Positions 36,030 to 49,692 of a stretch of DNA of 64,000 bases are shown piece after piece. The notes under the pieces were generated by a model. It ran no database searches, was not told the origin of the DNA, and saw only the letters and a list, made by a program, of their open reading frames with translations. The translations under genes were made by a program, and so were the position numbers. The stretch is from Xiphophorus maculatus (taxonomy: Eukaryota > Chordata > Actinopteri > Cyprinodontiformes > Poeciliidae): positions 10,593,698-10,657,697 of the forward strand of contig NC_036443.1 in the NCBI RefSeq assembly GCF_002775205.1. The letters are read 5' to 3'. Numbering within the stretch: the stretch's first letter is position 1; each line of letters begins with the position of its first letter.

Positions 36030-39000
36030 ATGAATTTCTCCGAGGTCTTTAAGCAGTCCAACCATCTTTGCAAAGTTTCCCCAGATGGAAAATATCTGGT
36101 GAGTCTTTGAGTTGAATTCTTTTATTGTTTTATGGTAAAGCCGCGTTTACAGTGGCAGAAGTATCAATAAATATGTAGAGTCTTATGTAGAGATGCACCA
36201 ATCAGCACTTCTCTGGCAAATGACAATTTCCAGGTTTTTTATTTAGGTCTGACTTGCTGAAACAGATTTTGTTTAGTTTCTGTAGTTTCTGTATTATTAA
36301 TTAACATTAACATGGTTAATGTTAATGTTTATGTTTAACATTAACCGTGGAACGTTAAACATAAAGGAGAAAAATATGCTGTACGATTTTTGATAAAGGC
36401 AGTAGTTTTGAGTCTAACAGAAAATGGATTAATTATAAGTTTACACATTAAGGTATATGTAGCTGGCCTTAATCTGATTTTTAGAAATTCTTAGCTTTGT
36501 CTCATTTAATAGAAAAGCTACCAGATTTTTCATTTCAACATTTGATGTGCTGATCAAGGGGTATCGTCTGATTCCAACCTCTATCCAATTGATTGTGTAC
36601 CTCTGATATTATGGGCCTTTTCTTCTACAACCTTTGCTTTTTCTTCCACAGGCTACCTGTGTACAATACAGACTAGTTGTGAGAGATCTTAGCACTTTGC
36701 AAATCCTGCAGCTCTACACCTGTCTGGATCAAGTGTCACACATGGAGTGGTCCTCTGACTCTTTGTTCATCCTATGTGCTATGTACAAGAGGGGGCTGGT
36801 ACAGGTAACAGATACAAGTAGAAGCCAAGATCCAGATTTAAGTTTAGCAATTTTTTGGGGGGTGTCTTGATATGGTTTGCAGTTGTAGAATATTTTTTAA
36901 AGTCACATTCTGAAAAGTGGTTGCTAAAGTCTGGGTTGAGTCCCACTTGAGGCTGAGAATCAACAAGTTAGGGTATTGGGATTAAACTAAAAAAAAAAGC
37001 CAAACATATAATGCTGTACATTATATAGCAGACAGTGCTAGCAAATAGATATAAATCTGGCTAGTTATGTTCGTGTTGTCAATGTTTCTTTTTAATTAAT
37101 ATAATTTATAGTAAAACAATACTTGAGTATGGGTAGAAAGCTTAAAAGTTTGGCAACCACTGTTTTAAAATTCATTGAGTATCATAAACATGTTACTGAT
37201 TGCTATGGAAATTCTGTTTTATTTATTTATTTTGCCACAAAGTTAATCTAATAAGCAAACAAAAGATAAATGTTCACAATTATTTCTTCCCCTTAAAATC
37301 TTGTGGTGTTTAGTGTGACACTTAAAAACTGAAATCAACACCATGAAATGTATCTTTTATATAGCAGTTGTTAGTTGTTGTTTTGTACATTTTCTTTAAA
37401 ATTATGAATAGGCAATAGCCTGTTAAGATGCGTTGTTTGTGATAGTTTTCTCCATACAGTTTATATAAATTAGATTAAAGTAATTTCCCCCTTTTTAAAA
37501 ACACATTAAAAGATAGATTTATAAATATAGGATGCTTGACTAACTTTCCAAGGCTTTAATTATGATTTTGTCTCCTCTGGAAAATTATTAATAGAGAACA
37601 CGTCAGTGGTTTGTATTGGTAATTTTATTAGTACCGGTAAGTTAGTAATATTTTATGAAAAACTAATTTAAGTTTAAAAATACTAAAATCCTTCAACATC
37701 ACAGCCAAAGATTGGTGCTTTTTTTATTTAATACACTTTTTTTTAAGATAGGATTTAAAGTTATTCACTCAAATAAAAGGTTAAAACCCATCTGTTGCAC
37801 TGAAACACAAAGAGATGAGTCTTAGGCTTTTAACATTAGCAAATTGGTCTTAAAATGTACAGTGTGTAAACTGTATGCCTCTGACATGTTACTCAAAGAC
37901 TCCAGTCTTATTTTTGATTTCAAATACTTTTAGATTGTGAAAAATGTATTGTCAAAAAAACACCCCAGAAACAATAATCACTGGAATCAGTCATTTGTTT
38001 TTAGCCAAAAGCTTGGGAGAAATTGGGTGTCACTATTCTAGTGGAAATAATTTTTCTTTTCCTTGTGACCTTAGTCGTGCTGAATATAGTGGAAGCATCT
38101 TACCTTTGAAAGGGCATCCAGTGCCAGTCTTTCATGGTTTCGAACTTTCACTTGTCTTTCAAAGCTTAAAATCAACGGTTTGAAATTACCGGTGTGTCTA
38201 TAAGAACCGCTACGATAACTGCTTGATGGTTATTCTTCTGCCATTGTCTTCCCCCGGCTGTGGCGTCGTCTTCAGGTGTGGTCTCTGGAACAGCCGGACT
38301 GGCACTGTAAGATCGATGAGGGCTCAATCGGACTAGTCTCCTCACGCTGGAGTCCAGACGGACGTCACATTCTCAACACCACCGAGTTCCATGTAAGTGT
38401 GAAGGTAGTTGATGCACGCGTGCATGCATCTAATGCAAGTGTTTTTATGTGTGCGCTTGTTTGGTTTCAACTGTTGCTGGCTTGTGAGGAAGGGGAGACC
38501 TGAAAATAGCCAGACACCAGAGCTTTCCTTGACTGCCTCTACGCCCCCCTGACCCCCACCTGCTGCATGTATTCAGCCTGATTTCATTTCTCCCCTCCTG
38601 TTAGCGTCCTGTCATACATGAGTCTCAAGTACCTTTAACACTTGGGTGAAATGTGTGCATGCTCTGTTATGATCCTAGCAAGCAAGTTCTTATTATAAAC
38701 TTACAGTGCTAAAAAAAAATAGAAGTATAGTGAAATCACTTAATAAAAATGCCAGCTCTGAAAAAGGGGCCACTCAAACGTTTGTATTCTTTAATTTTTA
38801 AATAATTGATTTTATTAAATAGAGTTGGCTGGATGGATCCATGATTCTGCTGCCTGTCAGTAAAGAAATCAAGTTTCTTCTGTGAACCTTTGAGAATTCT
38901 TGACCATAGAATCCTCAGCAAGTGTTTTGATGCTTACGAAGAGTTGGTTTTCTCCCAAACATTTACGAATCTGAGTGTCTGGTGAAATAGTTGTTATTCG

Positions 39001-42000
39001 CAAACACAATCTTACTCTAAAACTTGAATGTAAAACAGTTTAGATAAAATGGAGAGATCAGCTAATTGAAGGCTCAGCAGGCTTTTCTTCTCTTTCTCAT
39101 TCTCTCCCTCAACTCATTAAAATTCCTCAAAGGATTTTTTTTTTGTTAAAAAGCTTCTGGAAGTGTACTGCGTTTAATGTACTTATATGTAGAAAACACA
39201 TGCTGACATCTGATGTTTTATAACCACTATGTGTAAAGTCATTGTTTTTTTTTTGTTCAGAGCTTATTTGTCGCTGCTATGAGACCCATCCTTCCTCGTC
39301 AAAGTTTTAAGATGATTCTTTAAGATTTAGCAAATAAAAAGGAAATTATTTTATCAATTTTCTAACTGGCAGAAAGCTTTAAATTATTCCAAAGTAAGTC
39401 CAACATCTACACACTTTTTATACAAAGATTGCTGTGGGCTTTAATATTTTGTTTATAGGTGAACTTTTCAAATAATGATGTCAGAAATGATCTCAACTTC
39501 AACCCTCCATACACCATCAATAAGCCGCAAGCAAAGCAGAATAAACCACGATGTGAGACACACAACAATATTTTATGATGGTAGATTGAATCAAGTTGAT
39601 ATCTCCGACTACATAACTACATTCTTAACTAAAAACAACCAGAGAAACGCATACAAAGGGAATTGTGTTTAGGCTTATGTTTATGCAGCATGGTGCAATT
39701 TGTCATCTCCTTAGAGATGGGGACACTTTCAAAATGTGAAAGTGATGTAATAACTACATAATATCTAAGACATGTGTGATGTGTGTTTATTTACATATTT
39801 GTAACGAGATACGTTTTATTCCACTCCCCTAAATACTTGGAATTGGTTTGATTTATATTTATCTCAGCTGAGCTGAGATGCGATTGATTAGCATGAACCA
39901 TTTAGCAGAAGTTGGACACTGCCGAACCTAAGAGGAATTAGGATTTAGATCTTGAGTTTTGAATTAAAACTTTTTTTCTGTCACTCATCTAGCACATAAA
40001 CATGTTCCACTCCTGTTTAACCAGCTCAACTGCCAAAAACAAAGAAGTCAGCAGAAGTTGATTGCACATTAATAGAAGTTGGCAAAACTACACCAACTTC
40101 TATTTATGTGAAGTTGGTGTAGGATAATAAAGATGTGTTTGGTTATTTTCTGTGCGTCCTAATTCCTGTTTTATATGGAGTCTAGAGCAAGCATGTGTTT
40201 ATAAAGGGTGAGAAAACATAGTAGCTGTCCTAAGACCATGTGGAATATGACAAGGCACCATGATAGGCCATGTCTGTCATGCTGAACCTGACTCCAGGAC
40301 TCAGTTGACAGGTGTTGAGGTGCAACTACGTAGTCCGTCTGGTCTAGAGAAGGGTGCAGGGAGTGCAAGTGTCTGTGGTGTTAGTGCTTTGTGTCTGTTT
40401 GTGTCTTCCAAGAAACAAAACAGGAGTGGGTGGAATGATCCCACCTCCTGTAAAAAAAAAAAAGAAGAAAAAATAGGACTTGAGAAGTTTGATTTTGATC
40501 TGCTCATTTCAGATTTGCTGATATGTTTTAATTAGAGATGCACCTATCTTGCTTTTATTGGTCAATATACAATTTTTATCTTAAAATATCATTTCCATTT
40601 ATTCATCAGGAAATGTTAGTCTTTCTCTTCTTTTTGCTGAAGTTAAACCAAACTGTGTCACAGAAAACGCATATAAACACACAAACCCTGAGTTTTAAGT
40701 TGATTTTCTTTTCTGTAATAATTTTATATTGGACATGCCTGTCATTTTGATTTAAGCAAAGATAAATAAAAATGGCATCACTAACTTAGACAATGTGGGC
40801 TTTATAATCAAAATGGCTGCACCAAGGGTTCCTGTGCATTCTGGCAGAGAATGGACTGCCGTTCAAGTTCAGCTCTGTAAAAATATGGAAAAATTATACA
40901 TGAAAAGTCAATATTTCTTGAATTTTTTCTGCATTTTAATCTTGAAAAGTTAAATCCCTCTATTAGTTCATCGACCCATACATCTGTGGAGTCATACATT
41001 CAATTCAGATCAGATTATTTATATAGTTTAATTTATCACTACAGTTAATATTAATTACTACTTGCGCCACTATCATTAATGTCATTGGGAGATAAAATTG
41101 TTGCAATTTTTAACAATTTATTTGTGCCTGACCAACAAAGCACACAATTTAAGAAATATGATCTTGAACTTTTGTTTGTAACTTTCATGTTTTCATGCTA
41201 TTCTTCTGCTCTGCCTGATTTAAAGCCTTTGTTATGCTCTTAATCTTACATTGTTCTGGATTGGAAGTGATGTGACTTTTCAACACTATGCTGCAAAAGT
41301 TTCAAAGAGAACGGAACTGTTGATTGCAGTTAATAAGCATGAATCATTTTTTAGCACTCTGCAAATTCACTGTTTCAGACTAAATGGTTCATAAGTTGCT
41401 GATCTGTATCCTATATAGCTTAGCTACACATAATTAATACTGTGGCATCCAGAGGGTATTGTTCTTTAAACATTCCATGGTAAATAACTAAAGATAGTTT
41501 GATTAATTAACGCTTCCTTACTTACCATGCTGTCGTGCGAAGGATGTGCCAAACAAACACAAAGCAAGAAAAAAAACTGATAATTCCAACTTTGCCAAAC
41601 AGCCCACTGAACTTACCTTCACCCCAAATCAGGATTTCATTAAGGCAGTGCCAGGCTGGTGTTCGTGTCAAGCTTAAATTTCAGCTCCACTCATAAACAG
41701 CCTGCTATATTAACTTGTTTAGTGACAGCTGCCTGTGCTTTGCATCGTGCCTTTGTGGAAGTGTTTGTGCGTCTATGTGCTGGTAAATCTGCTTGGTGTT
41801 CTGCTTTTGTTTTTCTCTTTTAACCTAAACCAAAATACCTCACTATTTTTGGTATTTTATTTTTTTTTTTTGATCACTTTCCTAATCTGGGAGAAAAGGA
41901 TGGGTCCACATCGAAGACTTACTAAGAAGTAACTCAGCTGGAAGTGTTGCATTTGCTTGTCTTCTGTAAGTTTTAAGTTCCAGTCATTTGCCTGAATACC

Positions 42001-45000
42001 TCACAAAATCCCCCTCCAACATCACTGTTTATCTTTATATCCAATAAACCCAAGTCGGAAAAAAAATTTATAGCCAAGGAGAGGCATGAGGGTATCTTCT
42101 TTTAGGATTTTTCACATTGTTGAGATCAGATTAGCCAGGATGTTTTTGGCAGGTTCAGCTGAAGCATTACTTACATGTAACATAGTTGGCAATACTGCTA
42201 CTGTAGACTGTAAATGTAGGCAGCAGATGGAACGCGGCATGGGACAATAACGCAGCCCATTGCCTTTGTAGGCCACGAGAGGCCATGGTTCCTTGGTAAA
42301 TTCATGAGACGGTAACTGGAGATATGGTCTATATTGGTTTGAGATAGTTTTTTATGTGGAATGCCCTCTGTCTAATCCTCTGTTGACAGATAGGGTTATC
42401 CAGCATCAGGTGCACTTTCCTATTCTCCAGCCCTCACACAACCATGCAATAAAATAGATGATAAATTTATTGCAGACTTTCCCCATTTCCTGTATTTTCT
42501 CACTGAGTTCTTTATTTTTTAAACACATGGTTGGGTTAGGGTAACCACCGGACCACCGATACTTCTCAAATCCTATCCACCCACTTTAAAACTGCTCCTC
42601 CAGGATTGGTGAGAATACCTCATTTTAATCCTAGCTTTACTGACTGGTTCTAATTGCATTCCACCACACAAGCGAAATCATTCCCCACCTATTTTGCTCA
42701 CACACACACATTTTTCCCTCCTCAGTTTAAAGTTACACTCTGTTCTGGTCCTGATCACTCTGCATTGCATATGTGGCGGCCTCGAAGCATTTATGTGCAA
42801 AGCATGTGGGTGTTTGAGCGGTGTTGACTCTGGTTGTTATGGCAGCTTAACGGAGGGGAAGTCCAGAAAGTCTGCTGTGAGATGTTATTGCAGGGTCTAC
42901 ACAGCTGGTTGTCCAAACTAGCTGACTAAACAGAAGGGTCAACACTTCAGTCCATTTCAGTGACAGATTTATCCCATGTTCATATGTCTGACTGAATGCT
43001 ATAACAAAAGGTCTTCATTTCAGAAGTGTTGTTAAAAGTTATAGACTCTAAAAGTTAAAATTAGGGTTATTAAGAATGATCATCCAAAAGAAGAGTTGCT
43101 TTCCTGTTTTTTTTTGTTTTTTTTACCAAGTAAAACTTACTCTTCTATTAATATTGAATTGTCTCAACCCTGTTTGTTATTTAATGATTCTTAGAAGATT
43201 ACCAGCAGAAATTGTATAAGTTACAACACTGAATATTTAATGCAAAAGATTCACTTCTGATACTTTGGATATGACATGTCACAATACTATTTAAGTATAT
43301 TTAAATATTGCCCCAAAAAATGACAACACAGGTTTGCAACCACATATAAAAGCTTGATATAAACGTATTATGCACTGCATAATAAATAGACATGTTTCTG
43401 TTTTCTAATAGCCATAAGTTGCCAAAAATATTATTTCTGGGAAACATTTAAAGTTTGACATAATTTTTTTAAATTTAGTTTTAGTCACAACCTGTACATG
43501 CTAAGTGAAAACAAACAAAAACAAAAACAACACTTCTCGGTGTCCGCTAACAACCAGGGAGATATTCTGTAGTAAAACATCATCAGTTATGGCCTAGCCA
43601 CTTTGGAGTTATTCTGTTTAAATGATCATTTTTGAGGATCCAAGCTTTTAAACGACCTTATTCAACTACTTTCCTTGACTATAATTTAAGTGCCGCTTCC
43701 TATTTTTTTTGCTCATGAACGTTGCTGAACTGAGATATGTGGATATTTGAGTGACTGTTGTCAAAACTGACCAATTAACACGTGGTTCCTTGTCATGTCG
43801 GCTTGTGGTCATATAGTTTTTCTTCGCTGCAGCTTTACATCTGTCAGTCTGCACGCCACTCGCAGCTACACAACTGTTAATTTGTCACACTTGTAGCGGA
43901 CGTGTCTAACATTAAACCATGGAGCAGACAGAACAGAGTGAGCCAGTTTCCTGCTATGTATGTATGAACTCTCATATATGAGTTAAATGATTGTAGACTC
44001 TACTCTACTTCCAATCAGTATATCCTCCCTTACTGTTCCTTTCAAATTTTACCAATTTTAATCAAATTAACATGTTTAAAATCTTCTAACAAAATAGATA
44101 TGAGACAAAGTTAACTTAAATGAATAATTAAAAAAAATGTTTATTTGATTTAATTTATTTTGACAATAAAGGAATCCAAGCTAACCTGATACTGTGGAGA
44201 AAAAAAAGTCAGTTCCCTGGTAAATATTAAATCATGAATTAACATTCATAAACCAAATTGTATTTGGTCAACTGACTTCAAGTATTTTCACTCAGGTCTG
44301 AATAAAGCCTGACCTGCACAATCAAGACTTTATGTCAATAGAACCTGTCTGACAACAGACTGAAATATTTTAAAAAGCAACACATGTCATCCGTATGTAA
44401 AGACCTTCTAGAATGTATGAGAGCAATTATCCAGAAATGGGGAAATCCTGACAGTGTGATAAAACTTCCTTGGAGTGTTTGACCTACCAATATTTCTCCA
44501 AGAACCTGTAGCGTTCTTTAAAAAAAACAAGAACAACTTAAAAAACACTTTAGACATCACTTTCGTCAGTTAAGGTTAATATTCATATTTCAAATATAAG
44601 AAACACAATCCCCTGCTAAGATTTTTAAGAAAATGCATAGGAAATATGGCCGTATGAGACAAAATTAGTGGAACTCGTAGAAGATGTAATGATCCATTAC
44701 ATCTGATGCAAACAAGTACAATATTTCAGAAACAGGAACATCAGACCAATGGTCAGACATGGTGAATGTTGGTAGTGTGACAGTCAGAGGTGCTCTGGTA
44801 ATCCATGACCCGAATAAGCGGCTGTAATTGACGAGGCCATGAATTCTTCTCTCTAGCAAAAATTCAGAAATAACAAGTCTGCAGTCCTTGAATGGCTTTG
44901 AAGAAGAAAACTTTTTTGAAGTGGACCACTGAAAGTAAAAATATATAACTGACCGAGTCAGTTTGACATGATCTCAAACGGGCTGCTTACATTACAAATT

Positions 45001-48000
45001 GTTCAAATATGACAGAATGAAAACAATAAAAAAAAAATAGTGGGCCAAAATTTCTAAAGTGGTGTTCAACGCTAATTGCTAGTTATCACACATATTTTTC
45101 AGTTGTTGCTGCTTTACTTTACATAAACAACTATTAGAATTATTGATTATTATTTCTTCACATAGGACCAACTTGGTTTGGAAAACCGGATTCCCTCAAT
45201 GAGTTAAATCACAATTTGCTAAAGCTAAAGTTTGTCCTTACGTTGATCATCTTAGTCTGGTGTTAAGACATAATTTGCTCATCTCAGACATTTGCATGAT
45301 TGTGGGTAAAAACATCTTCAAACCGCTGTTAAAACAAAACAGTCTTGAATTTGAGCAGCTTCTGTCTGTAGCTGGCTTGACACATTTTCTGAAGAGCTTT
45401 TCTCATCAAAGATCAGACTGTGAATTACATCTGTCTTTACATGTTGTAAGATAAATAAATTTGTGTTTTTTAGAGTATGTTTTTACTAAAATCAAACAAT
45501 TCTTGTGTTTTTTGTTGCTGTCGTGACAGCTGAGAATTACCGTCTGGTCCCTCTGCACGAAAGCCGTGTCTTACATCAAGTATCCCAAGGCATGTCAGAA
45601 GGGTGAGTATGGGAGTGGTATTATGAATGTTTACAGTATGTACTGCTATAGTACCTGAGGACAGGGTCAGCTGAGTGCCTTGACATACCTCATTAATCAC
45701 TTACTGCTCTTTACTTTGTGGCAAAACCCGGGATATGGCCAAAGTGTGGTCGTCACTGGTGACAGCTGTGCTCCCTCTTCAGTAAATGGTGCATGCTCTT
45801 CATAACGGCCCTGTCAGCAACTACTGGATATATGATTGTCTCGGTCTCTACTCATTTTCCACATGTAACGCTATGCCCCTCTGCAATCCGTTTATCTTCT
45901 GCACTGTCATATAAATGATTCGGCTGCGGTAGTTGCATGCCGCAGACTCCATGGTGCCAAACAATCAGATAATTACATTGCATCAAACACACAGAGTGCA
46001 TATTCAGTGGAAAACATCGGCCTCCGCTGTTATTCCAGTCGGTAGGTTGAACTGTTTATGTTAAATAGGAGAAAAATCTTTGGATAGTTTGATTGTATTT
46101 TTCATCAGTAAACTGTCAACGCCGTTATATAATTTATTACCAGTGAACACACTTGGTATTCTGCTAACTGCAGCTCTTTCAGCAAATTGTCATTGCGATG
46201 ATTATTTTTCAGTAAACAAGGGGTGTTGGGTTTTTTCGACTAAAACAGCGCTCAGGCCCACTCTCTCTCCTGACGCACTTTTGAACCAGATCAAAGTTTA
46301 AAAATAATTTTATTTCCAGGCGGGACAGTTATGCTGGTGTTGTTTTCACCTTATGACCTGTGCATTGCAGCTTGGGGAGTGTCTCTTGGTGTGGAACACT
46401 GCAGCTCGAACTGAATGTTGCCACTTAAAGGGATAGTTTAAGAGTTTAGTGGGGTTGAATCTACTTGCGAGTGGTTAGTATTGGCTATAGAAGGCAGCAG
46501 CCATTGTGATCAAAGTTAGAAGAATCATAGAAGAATACTTGAATTCATCTGTCCATTGTCCAGCTTTCACTAGCTGCTGGACAGCAATTGAGCCTGTAAA
46601 GATGAATTAAATGAAAGCAAGGATAACCTGTCTTTCTATGAGATGTTTCCTGTGTTAACCATCTTTAAAAAGATGCAGAACTTTAATTTCTGGCCAATCA
46701 ACAATCTTTAAAATGTCTGACCTGCCAATACTGCTTTTATTTTGTAATTATTTTTTTTGTATGAAAAGTTGCTAAATTTAAGTATTGCTCTACCATTTTA
46801 AGCAGACATTAAGAACCGATATGAAATCTGGTCTTGTTGCTCTCTCACCCACAGGAATAGACTTCAGCAGAGATGGATGCTATATGGCTTTAGCTGAGCG
46901 CCGTGATTGCAAAGACTATGTTAGTATATTTGTATGTGACGACTGGCATTTACTCAGGGTAAGCAGGACGCCGCTTTGCTTTATTTTTCTTTTGAAAAAA
47001 AAGAAATTGTTGATTCCATCTTTGCATAATCAACTTTGTTCATTTGTATTTTGTCAGAACGTCTTAAATTGTTGTTTTGTGTTGTACTTTGGTTTCATTG
47101 TTTCTAATTTTGTTCGTATTATATATTTAATTCATTTTTTTAACTTATTTTACAGCATTTCGAGACTGAAACTCAGGACCTTGCAGGATTGGAATGGTCT
47201 CCCAATGGATGTGTGCTAGCGGTGTGGGACAGCTGTCTAGAGGTCTGTTCCTTTAAGATTCAACAGCTGAAATAAACTAACTGTATTAATGGCAAATATA
47301 GGTATGAATCATTCTTGCTTCAAAGCATTAAAAAAGCAAAAGTTACCAAAGGCTTTTTAAAGCTGCTGATTGTGCTCATTGAAGTTAGACTGGTCTGTCT
47401 TCCACTTTTCCCAGTGAACAAAATTTAATTGAAATAAAAACCTGAACACACTGTTGATTTGATTTGATCTTCATATGTATATGTGTGTTAACTTACACAC
47501 TTTATTTAGCCTATTACACCATCTTTAATCCTGCCCATTTTGAGAACTTTTGTATAACTCAGACATGTTCAACATTGTTGAATATTTCATAAAGACCTTT
47601 TAAAATAAACAGCTGTTACTATTAGACATTGTGATGAAGAAAGCATCTTATTGAAATTTGTTAGAAGTCCAGTGAATTGTAGATTAATTTTGTAATGACT
47701 CTGGCTTTAAACATTGTTTTTATTTTAGAACGTGAGGACAATCTAAATACTCCTACTTCATTCTTTTCAAATCTTGAAGCTGCATAAAAATGCCAAACAC
47801 TTGTGGCAGTACCTTAGTTTATTAATTGTTTCTTTTCCACAGTATAAGGTTTTGCTATATTCCTTGGATGGCCGGTTGCTGTCGACCTACAGTGCCTATG
47901 AGTGGTCCCTCGGTGTGAAGTCTGTGTCCTGGAGCCCCAGCAGCCAGTTCCTGGCTATAGGCAGTTATGATGAGAAAGTACAGTTTGTTAGAAAGTGTCA

Positions 48001-49318
48001 ACATTTTTTATGCACCAATGGTCATTATTTGTAGATTTCTTACTATGTTTCTTATATTTGTCAGGTGCGCATCCTCAATCATATTACATGGAAGAAAATC
48101 GTACAGTTTGAACATCCTGCAACCATTGACAACACGAAAGCTGTGAGTATTGATGATGAAATTAAATACTTTGTATTTTATTTTTCTTATCAAGCTTATT
48201 TGCTGCATCCCGTGTCCTTAGATTGTGTATAAGGAAGTGGAAAGAAGACCAGCCATGGTCAGCGATGAGCTGTCACTACACAACATCACAATGAGCCCCA
48301 CGCTTCTCAGCACCCAGAGCAAGTGTATGTCAGCAATACTCATTTATAAAAAAAAAACAATATTTGATAAAAAAAAAAAAATCCCAGTTGAAGTATGCTT
48401 GTTTGTTTACAAAATCTGATTTGTTTTTCCTCATCCAGATGAGATCTGCCCCCTGCCTGTCCACATTCCTGTGGTCAAGCCAGAGCCAGACAGAGCTAAT
48501 CCCAAAATAGGTGTGTCTGTTCTGGCATTCAGCTCAGACAGTCGCTATCTTGCCACCAAAAATGGTAAGTATCGATGGCTGGGTTTTTTTTTTGTTTTGT
48601 TTTTTTTTACTTCATGGTGACCCCAGTAAACTGTGTGAAATGTGTTTATGGCTTCTAAATTATTCAGTAATATATCCTTATCCTTAATATACCTTAATAT
48701 ATCACACTCAACTGTTTTTCACCCTCCTGGTATTTTAACACCATTATAAACAGAGTGTCTCTGAAAGTTTATGAGCATTTCTGTCTCTGTAGACAACATG
48801 GCCACTGCCATTTGGGTGTGGGACTTGCAGAAGATGAGCCTGGCGGCTGTGCTGGAGCACACATCAGCCGTACGCTGCATTATGTGGGATCCCCGTCGCC
48901 CCCGACTGGCCCTGTGTACCGGCAACAGCAAACTTTATCTTTGGTCTCCAGGAGGCTGCGTTTCTGTTCAGGTTCCTGCTGAAGGTATCACACTTACTAT
49001 TTAAAATGTCACTTTATTCGTTAAAATCTCCAACTTTTTGGGTTAGCTATTAGCTTGGGCTATCTGTGGAATAAGACGTCCTCTATAAACTTTGCAAATA
49101 CTATTATTTTCAGTGCTTACTGTTATCTTTGACAAAAGCTTTTCTCTGTTTTTTTGTACGTGTTTAGTGATCAGTTACTCCTTTATTTTTTTTTTTGTCT
49201 TTCAGGTAGTTTTCATGTCCAGTCCCTAAACTGGCACTGGAGTGGTGACTCTGTGATCCTGCTTGGGAAAGACCAGCTGTGTTTGTGCTATATGGACACT
49301 GACCACGAAGAAGAGTAA
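36030..49318 (+). CDS. wrap73: WRAP73 (WDR8), WD40 centrosome/spindle protein
   Basis: Twelve coding exons: 36030-36098, 36652-36804, 38276-38392, 45530-45602, 46855-46958, 47156-47242, 47843-47977, 48065-48142, 48222-48324, 48439-48564, 48793-48984 and 49206-49318. They sum to 1350 nt, 449 residues (human 460), with all phases matching. Diagnostic blocks are [87 protein letters not shown] and [10 protein letters not shown]. The WD-type repeats form a beta-propeller. From family knowledge it works with SSX2IP at centriolar satellites and spindle poles. The start is the first ATG of exon 2, after a noncoding exon. It is divergent from tp73, as in human, where its name comes from lying antisense to TP73. 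Confidence 0.96.
38393..45529 (+). other. wrap73: Large wrap73 intron
   Basis: Seven kilobases between the exon ending NTTEFH and the exon starting LRITVWS. It is AT-rich with one recognisable element, the Tc1 relic at 44290-45200. A small inverted repeat (AGAAGTTGG/CCAACTTCT) lies near 40074-40103, and GAGATGCACC near 40535 is a possible hAT end fragment. Nothing else stands out. Confidence 0.6.
44290..45200 (+). mobile_element. Full-length but decayed Tc1-like transposon
   Basis: The order of words follows a widespread fish Tc1 element: AATAGAACCTGTCTGACAAC near 44338, GAGAGCAATTATCCAGAAAT near 44420 (DNA-binding region), TTGGTAGTGTGACAGTCAGA near 44768, GATCTCAAACGGGCTGC near 44970, AGTGGGCCAAAATTTCTAAA near 45040 and GTTGTTGCTGC near 45101. 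The reading frame is destroyed by many stops and indels. Terminal repeats are too worn to define. Confidence 0.75.
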
Positions 49319-49595
49319 AAGTCACAACATTTACTCCAGAGTTGGTTCAGGTCTAATTATGTACTTGTAGATCAGTGGAAGCACTCCTGGATATCTCTAA
49401 TGCTGGATTATAGCAGCTGAAAAACCAAAACATTTGCAAAACCTGGTGACATTCCTACTCCTTCAGAAAGCAAAAAACTTTTTAAACTAAAAGATACTAG
49501 TTTAAAAACCAGTGCTAGTTTTTCAGCACTTAGCCTTAAACTATTTGTGTACATGTTTCTTTGAATGTTTGTACTTATTCTAAATACATTTTTGA

Positions 49596-49601
49596 AATAA
49601 A
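49596..49601 (+). terminator. wrap73: wrap73 poly(A) signal
   Basis: A canonical AATAAA lies 278 nt after the stop codon, making a short 3' UTR. Confidence 0.7.
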
Positions 49602-49651
49602 TACTTCACAGTTTCTTACTTTGATGGATCTACTTCGTAAACTGTAATTTT

Positions 49652-49692
49652 CAATTATCTTCACATAATTAAAAATTATGTGAAGATAATTG
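49652..49692. other. Perfect 19-nt-arm hairpin after wrap73
   Basis: CAATTATCTTCACATAATT (49652-49670) and AATTATGTGAAGATAATTG (49674-49692) are perfect reverse complements separated by AAA. A further partial copy (CTTCACATAA) follows near 49701. It lies about 50 nt beyond the wrap73 poly(A) signal, between two convergent genes. Confidence 0.85.

Noticed and set aside
36183-36210. GATGCACCAATCAGC as a hAT end near wrap73 exon 2
   Set aside because: It resembles the terminus of the element at 31638, but no matching second end or target duplication was found.
36302-36360. Cluster of TTAACATTAA inverted words in wrap73 intron
   Set aside because: AT-rich low-complexity sequence with imperfect pairing; not distinct enough from background.
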